Shown here piece after piece: positions 1-11,114 of a stretch of DNA of 64,000 nt. Source of the stretch: Megaustenia siamemsis (Eukaryota; Mollusca; Gastropoda; Stylommatophora; Ariophantidae); contig JAVIAB010000047.1 of assembly GCA_032433765.1 (NCBI GenBank), forward strand, positions 17,983,511 through 18,047,510, written 5' to 3'. How positions within the stretch are numbered: the first letter of the stretch is position 1; each line of letters opens with the position of its first letter. The notes under the pieces were generated by a model, which was given only the letters and a program-made list of their open reading frames with translations, did no database searches and was not told the origin of the DNA. Both the position numbers and the translations under genes were made by a program.

Positions 1-908
1 AGAAAGATTAATGTAACCACAACTCCAGTATGTATAACTCACGAGCACATATCTACAGCGTGTTGTTTTATACTAGCTTTGCAAAGTCAACACACCGATC
101 ACATTACCCATGGCCTTATAACAAACCAAGTCAGCACACCAATAACACCATGGAAGTGTCAGCAAACAACGTATTTACATTTTAAAAAAGTCAGCACGAG
201 GAAAATGCGAGAGGAGAGAGAGAGAGAGAGATGAGAGATAGAGAGAGAAAGAGAAAAAAATTCACCCCAATGAACAATCGAGAGAAACAACCGCTTTCCT
301 CCATTTTGAAAAACACATAACAACCAACACACTATTTAAATAGATTTGTAAATTCTACACACCACTTACACCTTTCAGCAAAGCCAGGTCGACCATTTAG
401 ATTTCCGAAGTCAGTACACATCTGGCCTTACAGGTCATCAGCAGATTAAAAATCGGGGTCGGCGAGTCAGGTCGGGGTTAGCGATCAGAAAAATATTCGG
501 GCCCAACCGTCGGAACAACCGCCGTTTCTGGCAGTTGTAGACTTTTATATTAGGAGAAATGGCTGTTTTATGGTGGTTGAGACATAGCAAATTCACATCT
601 ACTATCAATAAGTGGACATTAGGTGGTCATCTAACACCCTGGACTAATTCTCTAACCCAGCAACCTACGTCAGCTTACTATAACTGTGAAGTCAGCTAAC
701 AATACGGACACTACCCTGAATACTAGCCAGCTTCTGAAACCAAATTAATTCCGATATTTCTTTGTAATGAACGAGCTTAATTCGTATATAGCTCAACTCC
801 TGGATCGTATGTTTCATGTCCATATCTAACTACTGAGCTCTCTTTGTGATATCATTTCGCTCAGGAATTCTTCATTCTTTTATTTAGATATCCCATATAT
901 TCTTAAAA
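1..908. other. No gene recognised; short GA microsatellite
   Basis: I see no exon, SINE or LINE that I can name in this stretch. A GA-rich microsatellite lies at about 210-260. The region is outside the inverted repeat. Confidence 0.5.
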
Positions 909-1366
909 TTGAAACAGAGTTCTTAAATGTTATGTAGAGCCAGTCTTTACATATGGATGTGAATCATGGACAATAGAATAACAATCAAAATAGTCACTAG
1001 AGGCTGTAGTAATGTGGTTTTACAGAAGAATGTTAAGAATACCATGGGCAGTTAAAATGAGTAATGAAAGCGTTCTTTGAAGGCAAAAGAGGCCAAAGGA
1101 AAAAGAGAGCTAATATCCAATATTAGGAAGACGCAATTATCTTTTTTTGCCGTGTTATGAGAAGAGAGCAGGTGGGATATATTATGACAACTGGGAAAAC
1201 TGAGGGACAAAGAGACACAGGGAAGGAAAGAATAAAGATACCAGACAGCTTAAGAGAATGGCTTGGCAGAAGGCCAACAACAGAAATGATAAATAATTGT
1301 GATCAAAAGTTGTGGAGATACATGATCACCTACACCAGCAGGCATGGTATTTGATGATGAGGACGA
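909..1366 (+). mobile_element. LINE-A (RTE/BovB-like) 3' fragment
   Basis: This is a 5'-truncated, frameshifted copy of the most abundant LINE here. The translated remains show the post-RT tail of BovB-like elements (FYRRMLRIPW, then MRREQVGYIMTTGK, ending in a short REWLGRR/TTEMINN segment). It ends in GATGATGAGG, the short simple-repeat tail typical of RTE elements. No intact protein remains. Confidence 0.8.
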
Positions 1367-1739
1367 TATTCTTAACAATTTTTCTGCAAAATCGCATCCA
1401 TGTGGCCTCCAAGTAATTCTTGTTTGTTAGCCTAAATAAAACATAGAATGACCCCAATATTCTTCAACAAATATGCAATGTAGAAACACAATCTTTAATT
1501 CATTCAATCTACTATCGTTACAAAACAGCAATAGAATCAAAGTGAATTATTTAAAGAATATATGCCATATATGAAGTGAAATTGTTGTAAAATTGAAATT
1601 AAGACCCATTCCAAAATTAGTCAGTTCTGAACACAATAACCAGGTGATGCCACTGTGAAGTCAACCATTCTGAAAAAAAAAAAAATTAATAGTAATAATT
1701 ATAATTATAATCAATGAGAGATCATTAAGATTTACACAT

Positions 1740-2190
1740 TTGCATATTCATAATCATAAGCATCATGTGCCATACCGGTTAGCGTCGGCGATCGTTTCCA
1801 TCCACAATCGCCTATCTCCAGAGCATCGTTTCAGTTCTGTTGTTGACCGTTTTCCATGCCATGACACCAAGCTATGCAGTATTTTATCTCTTTGTCGTCC
1901 GCGATCTCTCTTTCCTTTTATTTTGCCGTTGAAACCACGTATTATAAATTTCCTCTTCTCATGATGTGCCCGAAAAAATATTGATTGTTTCTTTTTGATG
2001 TTTTTAAGGAGCTCCCTTTTTGTGTAGACCTCATTGAGAATTTCCTCATTTGTCTTTTTAGCTGTCCTGGTAACTTTCAACATTTTTCGAGAATTCTCAT
2101 CTCTGTGGCCTCCAATCGTCTTTTCATTTCTTTGTCTGCTGTCCATGATTCACTTCCATGTGTCGGAATTGGTTCTATATAGCACCGTTT
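1740..2190 (-). mobile_element. LINE-E (RTE/BovB-like) 3' fragment, present in both arms
   Basis: The minus strand reads the LINE-E tail protein with frameshifts: MLKVTRTAKKTNEEIL, KRELLKNIKKKQS, then GKIKGKRDRGRQR and ATIADANRYGT-like ends. The mirror copy is at 32095-32545, so this insertion predates the inverted duplication. Confidence 0.8.
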
Positions 2191-2429
2191 TATATATTAA
2201 CTGACTTTAATAAGAAAAAACACAAATTAAAAACGAATAATTATTATAACTACTCGGCAAATAAACTGTAAGGCATTATATGACAAAGAACTCTAGCTGC
2301 GATCACAAACATTCCTCGTAAAATATAAATAGAGCAAATTAATTACATAACGGACGTACACAGCAAATAACTATGGATATAAGTGTGACGTTGAATATTA
2401 TTGAATATTTGCAAATAAAGGCAGTTATA

Positions 2430-2910
2430 AATGTATGGAGAATATTAAATTAGCAATTGAAAACTTCAATAATATACAGGAAGAAAACATTGTAAAGGAA
2501 TGTAACATACTGTTACCAGAAAAAGAGTGAAAATGTCCAAGCAATTAAACTAGGAATAATTCCCGCCATAAAATACATAAAGAACAGACAAAATCGTGCA
2601 GGTAAGTGATAAGACAAAATATCAACCGAAAAACAACTCAACGAGCCCATAATAAACGGTATGCGAACACCAGACACAAGGGCCGATCGCACAAATGATG
2701 AATTAGTAAAATATTAAAAACACTAGGAAACATAACAGTAGCAGGAACAAAAAATAAAGAGAAGATCAAAAGGCTGCAAATTATATCTCCCCTCGACACT
2801 TTAAGCAAATGAAGAAGGGATGAAGAAGAGTGACAGAAAGAATAACTGGACATGTAGAAGAAACGCTTTCTGAATCTAATTAACCATACAGAAAGTTCAC
2901 ACACCCAGTC
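2430..2910 (+). mobile_element. Degenerate LINE-F (RTE-like) fragment with an unrecognised ORF relic
   Basis: The plus strand holds a broken copy of the LINE-F tail (LGIIP, IKYIKNR, then TPDTRADR and LKTLGN). Upstream is a relic beginning MENIKLAIENFNNIQEENIV that I do not recognise. The mirrored right-arm copy (31300-31850, minus) keeps about 110 more bases, so the left arm carries a deletion between the relic and the LINE-F part. Confidence 0.5.
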
Positions 2911-3384
2911 CTAAATACGCACAAGACTCATTTTACAAAAAAAAGTCTGTATACTATTATAAACAAACAAAGTAATATGTTCTATTTAACATTCAATTGT
3001 TTCATAATCTGTCGTTTCTGAAGAAAGTCTTCATGGGCACATACAATGGCGCATTAAACAGAGAATATCAAGAAATAAGTATTGAACGCTCTTAATGCCC
3101 GCCGTTTGGAATGTAGTACTACGATTGGCTAAGACGTAGTATGAGAGTTCAATGATCAGCAGTCAAGCTATGTTCGATTAGAAGTGAGCGAATTAAAGAA
3201 TGGATATGCAGTATCTACTCAATTGTCAAACTGTGCTGCGCGGAGCCTATGTGCTCGGCAAGTGCCTGCTAGCAGCTTCGCGGAAGTTATTATCGTCATC
3301 ACAGAAAGTGCCATGTCCAACGTAGGTGATGTTTCTCCACAAACCTCTATCCACAATGCAACTCATCAACTTCGCCACTGATGT

Positions 3385-4439
3385 CATCGTCATCATCAAG
3401 TACCCGGCCTAGTGGCGTAGGCGATCATGTCTCTCCACAACATTCCATCTCGGCAGCTATTTATCATTTCTGTTGTTGACCTTCTGCCAAGCCATTCTCT
3501 TAAGCTGTCTGTTGTTTTTGCTCTTTGCTTCCCTCTATCTCTTCGTCCTTCAATTTTTCCAGTTGTTACAATATATATTCAAGTTGTTCTCTTCTCATTA
3601 CATGGTCAAAATTGATGATTATCTCTTCCTAACATTGGAAATTAGCTATCTTTTTGCTTTGACCTTTCTCAGAACCTCTTCATTACTCTTCTTAGCTGTC
3701 CATGGTATTCTCAACATTCTTCTGTAAAACCACATTTCTACAGACTCCAGTGATTTTCTTGTCTGTTGTCCTATTGTCCATGATTCACTTCCGTATGTTA
3801 AGACTGGCTCTACGTAACATTTAAGAACTCTTTTCCTTGTTTCTATTGTCAAAAATGGATTGCATAGTATTTTCCTCATTTTTTGGAAAGCTGCTTTTGC
3901 CTGAGCCATTCTGCATCTCACCTCTTTGTACATCTTCCGTCAGAGGTTAACAACGTTCCCAAATATTTAAATTCATTTACCTGTTTTAATAGTGTTCCAC
4001 TTGTCTTTATTTTACACTGAGGTGATGTCTTTTTCTTTGTTGTTACCATTACCTCTGTCTTTTTGCTATTAAGGCTGAGTCCTTTATTTTTGCTTTTCTT
4101 CACTACAATGTCCAACATTTCTTGTAACTCATTTTCACTCTTAGCGATTAAGACTGTATCATCAGCATACCTTAGATTATTTATATTATGACCTCCAATT
4201 GTTATTCCAGGCATGCCCTTTATGGATCTTAAAATAATCTCACTATAAATATTAAACAAATCTGGTGACATCACACAAACTTGTCTAACACTCTGTTTTA
4301 TTTGTTGAAACATTTCCAATTGGTTTCCAGTTCTTATGGCCGCTGTTTGTTGCCAGTACATGTTCTTTATTATTCTTAGATCTTTGCTGTCTACGTTCAT
4401 GCTTTCTAAAATGTTGATTATTTATTAGTTGATATTATT
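3385..4439 (-). mobile_element. LINE-A insertion, left arm only, TSD TGATGT
   Basis: A 1.05 kb 5'-truncated LINE-A copy. The minus strand reads the end of the reverse transcriptase with NLRYADDTVLIA (4140-4190), then KKTEVMVTTKKK, YLGTLLTSDGR and RRMLRIPWTAKKSNEEVL, over two main frames. The 3' tail (CATCATC on plus) is at the left edge. TGATGT flanks it at 3379-3384 and 4440-4445. The right arm has the uninterrupted sequence near 28930, so this insertion came after the duplication. Confidence 0.88.
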
Positions 4440-4600
4440 TGATGTGCCACAATGTTAAGCCGACTAATATTATTTCTCTATGTCGCCTGAGATCTCCCTA
4501 TCCCTTTTCATTTGAACTTTGTAAAACAGGAATGCCCAGAAGTAGGCAAGAAGGCCTACGAGTTGTATTTCCTTTTTGACAACTATTGATGCGAGTGGAG

Positions 4601-5130
4601 CCGCGATAGCTCAGTGGTTAGTGAACTGGACTACAAGGGACAAGAGGTCGGGTTCGATACTGATCGATGGCTTCCAGGTTCACCCAGCCTTAAATGGGTA
4701 CCGGATTTTTTTTTTTCTGGGAAAGTAAAGCGACGTTTCCGGATGTTACCCGGGCCTCATTATGAGGGAAGTAAAGAACAATGACATTGTGACCTTCCAG
4801 ACATGTTGTAAGAGGCGACTAAGGAGGTTGATCGATGGCTTGAAAAGCTGTCATTGTAAAAAGTATTGTTACGGAAACAGAACCATAGATTTGGAAGCAG
4901 TGATTTCTGCAACATGTGCCATTTTGACACGCAAGGTTTCTGATTTTGAGATTGTGGTTCTGCCCTATGTGCCGTCATCGGCTTGAAAGGACAATAGATA
5001 GATAGAAAGTGATCGGGCTTAATATCGATTACATTATCCGAAAAAAATCATGTGCCGAAGGTCTGAAAAATTTATAGTCACTAACACCATATAACATCAT
5101 TCGTCTCTTGGCGTGACGGGGTACTTACTT
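4601..5130 (+). mobile_element. tRNA-derived SINE-1, interrupted by a later insertion
   Basis: The 5' part looks like a tRNA gene: A-box-like TAGCTCAGTGGTTAG and B-box-like GGTTCGATAC. It continues through the SINE-1 body and ends at the conserved GGCGTGACGGGG, then a T-rich end. The middle (about 4734-5005) is a separate inserted element absent from the right-arm copy at 28510-28780. This is not a functional tRNA gene. Confidence 0.85.
4734..5005 (+). mobile_element. Short inserted element with ATAG tail, left arm only
   Basis: About 270 bases split the SINE-1 copy here but not its mirror copy. Flanks AAAGCGA and AAAGTGA look like a 7-bp TSD with one change. It ends GGCTTGAAAGGACAATAGATAG, nearly the same as the LINE-C 3' end at 13990-14039 and 39755-39786. 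Its body is unlike LINE-C, so it may be a SINE sharing the LINE-C tail. The 74-codon ORF inside is not recognised. Confidence 0.6.
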
Positions 5131-5291
5131 TTTTATTATTTTTTTTTAAAATATGTGCGACGGGTGTTCAGCATTGAAAGCCATCACAAACAAATACAGA
5201 TCACAGAACGCTGAATTCCCAAAAAAAATAAAAATAAACACTGATCTATTTAATTTGTACCCAAAACACTACTACCTCCGCAATCAATATA

Positions 5292-5712
5292 CCATGGTAT
5301 ATGGTGGATAGGTGGCGGGAACAATTGAAGGCTATGTATGAAAAGTATTCCTTGTTGCAGTTTCCTCATATTCCAAGTCCGGCTTGTTGCAGGAGCTACT
5401 GACTTAAGTGGTCTGTGCACACCGTGAGCTGTGTGTCTCATCCGCTTTGATCATGTTTCGATATTCCAATCGTTTATAATGATTGATGATAGCGTATGAC
5501 AGGGAACAGTTGGCTATGTTCATTTTCTGCGCGGTTTCGCCTATGTCTTTTGGCGTGTGCTGAGACTGCTACGATGGGGACTACAGCTACCTTTCTTTGT
5601 TTTGGAGATGAGATATTAATTCAGATGATTACGCTGGCACGGGCGTTTGAGCAATTGTGTATTTTAATTCGTTTGCAGTGATACCGAGGCCTTCCATAAT
5701 CAAATAACCAAA
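5292..5712 (+). mobile_element. Unclassified interspersed repeat, copy 1, TSD TCAATATA
   Basis: 421 bases absent from the right arm, bounded by TCAATATA at 5284-5291 and 5713-5720. The part from about 5378 recurs at 6535-6850 with about 85-90% similarity by eye. No TIRs are obvious. The second copy lacks the first 85 bases, which resembles 5' truncation and favours a retroelement. No protein recognised. Confidence 0.65.
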
Positions 5713-5789
5713 TCAATATAACATGTTTACTATGCCGTTGCTATTAAAATATGTTGATTTGTTTTTTTTTTCCATTGTAGACATAAGGT

Positions 5790-6016
5790 ACATTTTTGGG
5801 CACATCATGAGAAGAGGAAAGTTGGAATACTTGGTTACAACTGGCAAAATAAAAGGAAAGAGAGATAGCGGACGACAAAGAGAGAAAATACTGGATAGCT
5901 TGGTGTCATGGCATGGAAAACAGTCAACAACAGAACTGATACGATGCATTGTAGATAGAAGATTGTGGAGGGACATGATCGCCTACGCCAACCGGCAGGG
6001 TACATGATGATGATGA
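5790..6016 (+). mobile_element. LINE-E 3' fragment, left arm only, TSD GACATAAGGT
   Basis: A short LINE-E tail reads in one frame (HIMRRGKLEYLVTTGKIKGK through DMIAYANRQGT) and ends in GATGATGATGA. A perfect 10-bp TSD, GACATAAGGT, sits at 5780-5789 and 6017-6026. The right-arm counterpart near 28310 is empty. Confidence 0.9.
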
Positions 6017-6077
6017 GACATAAGGTGCTGCTAAGGTGATTTGTGGTTAAGAATTAGGGCTCCGTTGATTGAATAAG

Positions 6078-6205
6078 TTTAGCTACCGCTGGTCCGACCA
6101 CATTACCCCAAAAATCATGTGCTGAAGGTCTGTAAAAATGATGGTCACTAACACCATACTCCCTGTACGCCACTTGGCGTGACGGGGCTCTTTACTTTTA
6201 TTTTT
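6078..6205 (+). mobile_element. SINE-1 3' fragment (mirrored at 28130-28265)
   Basis: Only the SINE-1 3' half is present, from GACCACATTACCCC to GGCGTGACGGGG and a T-rich end. The same truncated copy is in the right arm, so it predates the duplication. It lies about 140 bases downstream of exon D on the minus strand. Confidence 0.85.
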
Positions 6206-6342
6206 TAACCGCTGGTCTATTACAAATGAGCAATGGTAGCTCATAACAGTTGTCAGCTGATAAGAAAGCCTGGGAATATATTTATCTGTCTTGGGTGCAG
6301 TAAGATCAATTCTAGTACAAGTGACGTATACAAAATACTTAC

Positions 6343-6426
6343 AGGAAAATCGAGGTCTAAACGTTGTTGTGTTTACTGTTGCTTCCAACGGGGTTTCTGG
6401 GTAGCAGGTGTAGGATTGGTTTGGGT
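6343..6426 (-). CDS. IgSF exon D, set 2: second half of Ig domain 2
   Basis: An 84-nt internal exon. On the minus strand a pyrimidine-rich stretch ending CCCAACACAG precedes it and GTAAGTATTT follows it. With one base from exon A (phase 1) it reads DPNQSYTCYPETPLEATVNT and ends in phase 1. The YTC motif is the typical F-strand Cys of an Ig fold, which would pair with the CKC of exon A. Homologues are 27903-27986 (2 differences; the Cys is Ser there) and 44715-44795 (same phases, P-x-Q-x-Y-x-C-x-P shared). The other two frames have stops. Ig assignment rests on motif and exon context; the specific family is unknown. Confidence 0.72.
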
Positions 6427-6534
6427 CTGTGTTGGGAAAGACAGGTATGAATTAGAAATTACCATCATCATCTTTTTAATCAGCATAATTATTATCAGTA
6501 TCATCATTGCCGCTATCACCATCATTAATTTCTT

Positions 6535-6850
6535 GTTGCAGGAGCTACTGAGTTAAGTGCTCTGTGTACACCGTGAGCTGTGTGTCTCATCCGTTTTGAT
6601 CTTGTTTCGATATTCCAATTGTTTACAATGAACGATGATATCGTATGACGAGGAACAGTTGGCTGTGTTCACTTTCTGTGCGGTTTCGCCTTATGTCTTT
6701 TGGCGTGTGCTGAGACTTCTATTATGGTGACTGCAACTACCTTTCTTTGTTTAGGAGAGGAGTTAGTAATTCGGATGATTCCTCTGGCACGGGTGGTTGG
6801 GCAATTATGGATTTTAATTCGTTTGCAGTGATACCGGGGCCTTTCATAAT
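6535..6850 (+). mobile_element. Unclassified interspersed repeat, copy 2, left arm only
   Basis: This is the second, shorter copy of the element at 5292-5712, starting CTTGTTGCAGGAGC and ending CCTTTCATAATC plus a short tail. It sits inside an ATC/GAT microsatellite that is uninterrupted in the right arm (27700-27880), so the TSD cannot be defined. Confidence 0.6.
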
Positions 6851-7059
6851 CATAAGCATAACCCAATACCATCATCATCATCATTATTATCGTTATAAGT
6901 ATCTTCATCATTATCGGTATCACCATTATCATTATTGTTATCACTATCATAGTAATCTTTATCACAATCATCAACATTGAATGCTTCCGAATTTACTTTG
7001 TCGTTTCTCCTATTGAGCCCTGGTCTCATATAAGCGTAGATGGAATGAGTGAAAGTAAA

Positions 7060-7290
7060 AAGTTCACTAGAACGATTAAAGGTATGCCTCTCGTACATAA
7101 AACATAGGAAATATTAAAGGTATATCCCACCTGCATGATATATAGGAAGGATTAAAGTCAGCCGCAGATACATGACACATAGGAAAGATTAAAGGTATGT
7201 CCCACTTACATGAAACATAAGAAATATTAAAGGTATATCTCTCATCCATGATACATAGAAAATATATAGATACCATATAAGGTATGTCTG
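7060..7290. repeat. Degenerate ~42-45 bp tandem repeat
   Basis: Several imperfect copies of a unit containing ATTAAAGGTAT and ACATAGGAAA. A further partial unit lies at 7622-7665. The mirrored array is at about 27380-27600. Confidence 0.65.
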
Positions 7291-7605
7291 ATCTTGTCTC
7301 TCAGCCTGAAGGACACGATCAGAAATGAAGAACTGAGAAAACGGCTAGGAATAATCCCCACCATAGAATATATAAAGAAGCAACAGATGCAATGGTTTGG
7401 CCAGGTGGCAAGGCACAGTGATCAAAACACAACACAGTATGCTCTCAATAAACGTTGCGAGAAGACCAGACCCAAGGGTAGACCAAGAAAAAGATGGATT
7501 GATGACATACTAGAAACACTAGGAAACATAACAGCAGCAGAGGTGAACAGAAGAGCAAAAGACCGCAAATTATATCTCCCCTCGACGCTAAAAGGCAGAT
7601 GAGGA
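7290..7605 (+). mobile_element. LINE-F (RTE-like) 3' fragment
   Basis: One frame is open for about 100 codons: LSLKDTIRNEELRKRLGIIP, then QMQWFGQVARHSDQN, KGRPRKRWIDDILETLGN and LYLPSTLKGR. This is the post-RT tail style of RTE-like elements (W-FG-VAR, GRPRKRW). The mirrored copy is at 27050-27370 (minus). Confidence 0.75.
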
Positions 7606-7863
7606 ATGAAAGAATAAGAAGATAAGGTATATCATAGATACATGACACATAGGAAAGATGAAGGCACGTCCCATGATAACAACATAACTAGTGACATTTG
7701 AAGCCAAACAGTAACTCCCATGTGACGTGATGCAAATAATTTCGAAACGCAAAATAAAACTTCTATAATTATCTTCAACATTCGGGCTCACTTTACATAC
7801 AAGCCACTATTCTGTAAATTGTTCTTTATACATATATATGTGCACACACACATACACACAAAG

Positions 7864-7866
7864 ACT

Positions 7867-7912
<46 letters not shown>
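7864..7912. repeat. GA microsatellite
   Basis: About 22 GA units. The mirror position in the right arm (26742-26790) has a CT run followed by TG repeats. Confidence 0.9.
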
Positions 7913-7918
<6 letters not shown>

Positions 7919-8269
7919 AGCAATTTGAAGTCTACATCTGAGCTCGTTCTACTTAAATCTTATCAAATGTATATGTTCCATTGTTCTGCTCTGTTTGCAC
8001 TGCAGTGACACAAAACAAATTTTCAAAATTAAATTATTGTGAAGCAGACGACAGTATCTAATTCCGGTGGCAGAAAATGGATAAAAAGTCAATGCTAATC
8101 TTATTTTCCCAGCCCTTGAATTTAGGAAATCAAATATGTTCCAACGTTTCTAAAAGATTTAATGTTCCTGACTCGACTGTCTACAGTGTTGTGTGTTAAT
8201 TTAATTAAAAGTAATGAAATTTATTAATTAATCTTTAATTAATCTTAATCTTTAATCTATAGAAAAAAT

Positions 8270-9450
8270 TAGGAGAACTGGGTGGAAGGAAAAGACAAAA
8301 AGGATAATCCAGATAAGCTGAAAATGAAAAAAAAGAACTACTTAACACAATTCGTAAAAGGAAATACAAATTTGTTGAACACTTTTAGAGACTTCTTCTA
8401 AAAGTCATTTTGAAGGTACAAGGTAGAGCAAGACAAAGAACTAAACATAAAAAAACTGATAACATCAAAAAACTGATAACATCAAAAAACTGATAACATC
8501 AAAATAATGATAACATCAAAAGTCTGATAACGTCAAAAGGTGGAAATGTAAACCTGAGACAAAGTGCACCATCAAGACAAGAATCGGAGTAAAATGGCGC
8601 TTCGTGGCAGTGAACCTTTGAGTTATAGACGGCACCCAGTAAATGAATTAAATCTAGCAAAGAGAAAAAATGATTGTCAGAGGCTAATAATTGTCGGTAT
8701 TAAAAGACCATTGGCGTTTCTCCTAAATCATTTGAGCTGGGCCGATGGAGAGTATAGCAAACATACATCAGCCCATGATCGAGAGGGAAAGTTGATTCGT
8801 ATCTAATGCTCTTACAGAGAGCTACACCGGATCTTACGCACAACTACATTAATATTATTAATTTCTATAGATATGCTGCGCTGAAAAAAATTATTGCAGC
8901 CTCTTTGTGTTATATAGATATAAAGAATAGGTATAGCAAAAAGTAATTTTAATGTCATGAAGAACATACTAAGATCAAAACAAATAACACCAGGGCTAAA
9001 ACTAAAAATAGCAAAATGTTACATCTTCTCAATATTCCTAAATGGTGCAGAAACGTGGACATTAGACACGAAAACAGAACAGAAAATCGAAGCCTTTGAA
9101 ATGTGGATATATAGAAGAATAGGTAGAATTGGATGGAAGGAAAAGAAAAAAAACGATGAAGTCTTAAAACAACTAAAAATGTAAAGAGAACTACCAAGCA
9201 CAATTCAAACAAGACAATGCGATTGTTGGGCCATGTTAAATGACACAACAGCTTACTAAAAGTAATCCTAGAGGGGAAAACACAAGGTAAAAGAGGCAGA
9301 GGCAGACCAAGACTAACATGGACGAGTAACATCAAAAGATGGACAAACCAGCCTATGACATCCTGCACCATCAAAGCAAGACGCAAAGCAGAAAGGCGCA
9401 CCATGGTAGCCAACCTTCGTTGCGGAGATGGCACTCGATGATGATGATGA
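8270..9450 (+). mobile_element. LINE-B (RTE/BovB-like) degenerate copies
   Basis: The clear part is 8940-9450: FNVMKNILRSKQITPGLKLK, GAETWTLDTKTEQKIEAFE, YRRIGRIGWKEKK, then GKRGRGRPRLTW and CGDGTR before a GATGATGATG tail. 8270-8660 holds an older broken copy of the same tail, containing a 20-bp tandem (AAACTGATAACATC) at 8445-8535. 8660-8930 is not recognised. Mirrored at 25215-26400. Confidence 0.75.
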
Positions 9451-9818
9451 TATATATATATACATATATATATATGTATGTTCATTTTTTATGCTAGACA
9501 CGGTCTACTGTCCAAGATAAATGATTATTTCCTAAAGACGTGAAGATGTAGAAGACGATCCGTCAAGCTTGATGACATTTGTGCAACATGTTGGACTCAT
9601 TTTTAAAATACCACCGGGACTTTATTTGTTGAGGTAATTTGGTTAATATTAAGCCGCTAAATGCTTTCTTTTCCCAGAAATAAAACCAGTATCTATGTAG
9701 GACAAGATAATCTTGTCGGTTGCCGGATCCCGTCGGTTGTGTTCGAATCTTCATGTACGTAAAAATGTAGCTCCGAACAACTGCATTCTTAATTTGTCTA
9801 TGTTTTATATGCAAGATG

Positions 9819-10462
9819 TAGTATCATCATGCAGCATACAAATAAACAGGATAAATCTGAAACAAGCGCAACGCCTCAAATACACGGGTATAATAATAAC
9901 ATCAGATGGATGATGCACCACGGAAATAAAAAAAAAAAACAGAATAGCTCAGGTCAAAATAGCATTTCAGAAAATAAAAAACACCTTATGCTATAAGTCT
10001 ATGTCAATAGAAGTGAGAAACAGAGTTCATCTGTGCTATATAGAGCCAATTCTGACCTAAGGAAGCGAACCACGGGCAGTAGACAAACAAATGAAAAGAC
10101 GATTAGAGGCAACAGAGATGGGATTTCTCAGAAGAATGTTGAAAGTTCCCTGGACAGAAAAAAAAGACGAAGACATTTTCAGTGAGGCCAATACAAAAAG
10201 GGAGCTGCTAAAAGATATCAGACAAAAACAATCAACAGTTTTCGGGCATATAATGAGGAGAGAAAGTTAGAATACTTAGTTACAACTGGCAAAATACAGG
10301 GAAGAGAGATCGTGGACAACAAAGAGAGAAGATAACTAGATAGCTTGGTTTTATGGCATGGAAAACTGTCAACAACAGAATTGGTTGATGCACTGCGGAT
10401 AGAAGGTTGTGGAAGGGCATGATCGCCCACGCCAACTGGTGTGGTATGTGATGATAAATGAT
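9819..10462 (+). mobile_element. LINE-E 3' fragment, present in both arms
   Basis: It starts near ATCATCATGCAGCATAC, passes through the LINE-E YxGxxxTSDG and ESW-like segments with frameshifts, and ends GTGATGATAAATGATG. The mirrored copy at 24215-24880 (minus) shows the insertion is older than the inverted duplication. Confidence 0.8.
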
Positions 10463-10853
10463 GTGGCAGCAGCATATTTTTTTAGACTTTAAAACGGATT
10501 GTCATCCCTACAGGCAGGACATACCCATGTCTGGTACACCACTGTTCCAGCAACTAAACAAACTGTTCATTTGGATTGTTCATTCTCTCCCATCGGATGT
10601 TCTGCATATTGAAAAGAGGTAATCAGCTTATGATAAACACTGCCGAGTCGCTGTAACAGTTATCGCCGGCGACACAATCCTCTCCGCCGGCGTCTAATCG
10701 GAGTGTGTCTTCTGATAGAAAATTGATAGAACCATATCTTTTGTACAGATAGGCTGTGATAAGAGAAAACTTCTACATACAACAAACTAGACGATACGTG
10801 AATTTAAAACACAATATTCTACGGGACTACACAAAAAAATGTGTAAACTTTAC

Positions 10854-11078
10854 CTGATGAATTATAAGAGAAAGACACAGTTGAAGACTTATCAATAGCA
10901 TTCTCGTAGCCTACAATCCTTAAGTCTGGCGTGTACCAGCGAGCAAATCCTGGAGGGAAGCCAGGGGTAACTATGACGCACTTGCAAGTAGCAATTGTCC
11001 CAACTTGCATTGAATTGTCTGGACGTACACCAGAACAAACAGGGCAGTTGACCGAGTACACACCGATTGTTGGAACAG
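10854..11078 (-). CDS. IgSF exon A, set 2: first half of Ig domain 2
   Basis: A 225-nt exon (75 codons, phase 1 at both ends). On the minus strand the acceptor is TTATTTCTCACAACAG and the donor GTAAAGTTTA. It reads TVPTIGVYSVNCPVC, then QVGTIATCKCVIVTPGFPPG, ARWYTPDLRIVGYE and SSTVSFSYNSS. The Cys of CKC is the probable B-strand Cys; the Trp of ARW, about 15 residues later, is the C-strand Trp of an Ig fold. The right-arm copy (22968-23192) differs at 6 bases by my count: 4 amino-acid changes and 2 silent. A' at 52262-52455 is a diverged paralogue with the same layout. The ORF is intact. Confidence 0.75.
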
Positions 11079-11114
11079 CTGTTGTGAGAAATAAGTATTA
11101 ACTATTAAACTTAA

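Noticed and set aside
1620..1676. A possible further Ig-gene exon (minus strand) after TTTTTCAG, mirrored at 32613-32670
   Set aside because: A phase-1 join from exon D would create TAA at once, the arms differ mostly by replacement changes, and no donor or polyadenylation signal is clear.
3184..3381. 65-codon ORF SELKNGYAVSTQLSNCAARS, similar on minus at 30873-31073
   Set aside because: Present in both arms but on the strand opposite to the Ig exons, without splice sites, and simply part of the mirrored intron-like sequence.
4601..4680. tRNA gene
   Set aside because: A- and B-box-like sequences belong to SINE-1, which recurs with a conserved non-tRNA body; no complete cloverleaf is evident.
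7445..7648. Antisense ORFs over LINE tails (also 10218-10475, 22126-22347, 59065-59424 and others)
   Set aside because: They are reverse-frame shadows of LINE-A, LINE-E, LINE-B and LINE-F tail sequences.
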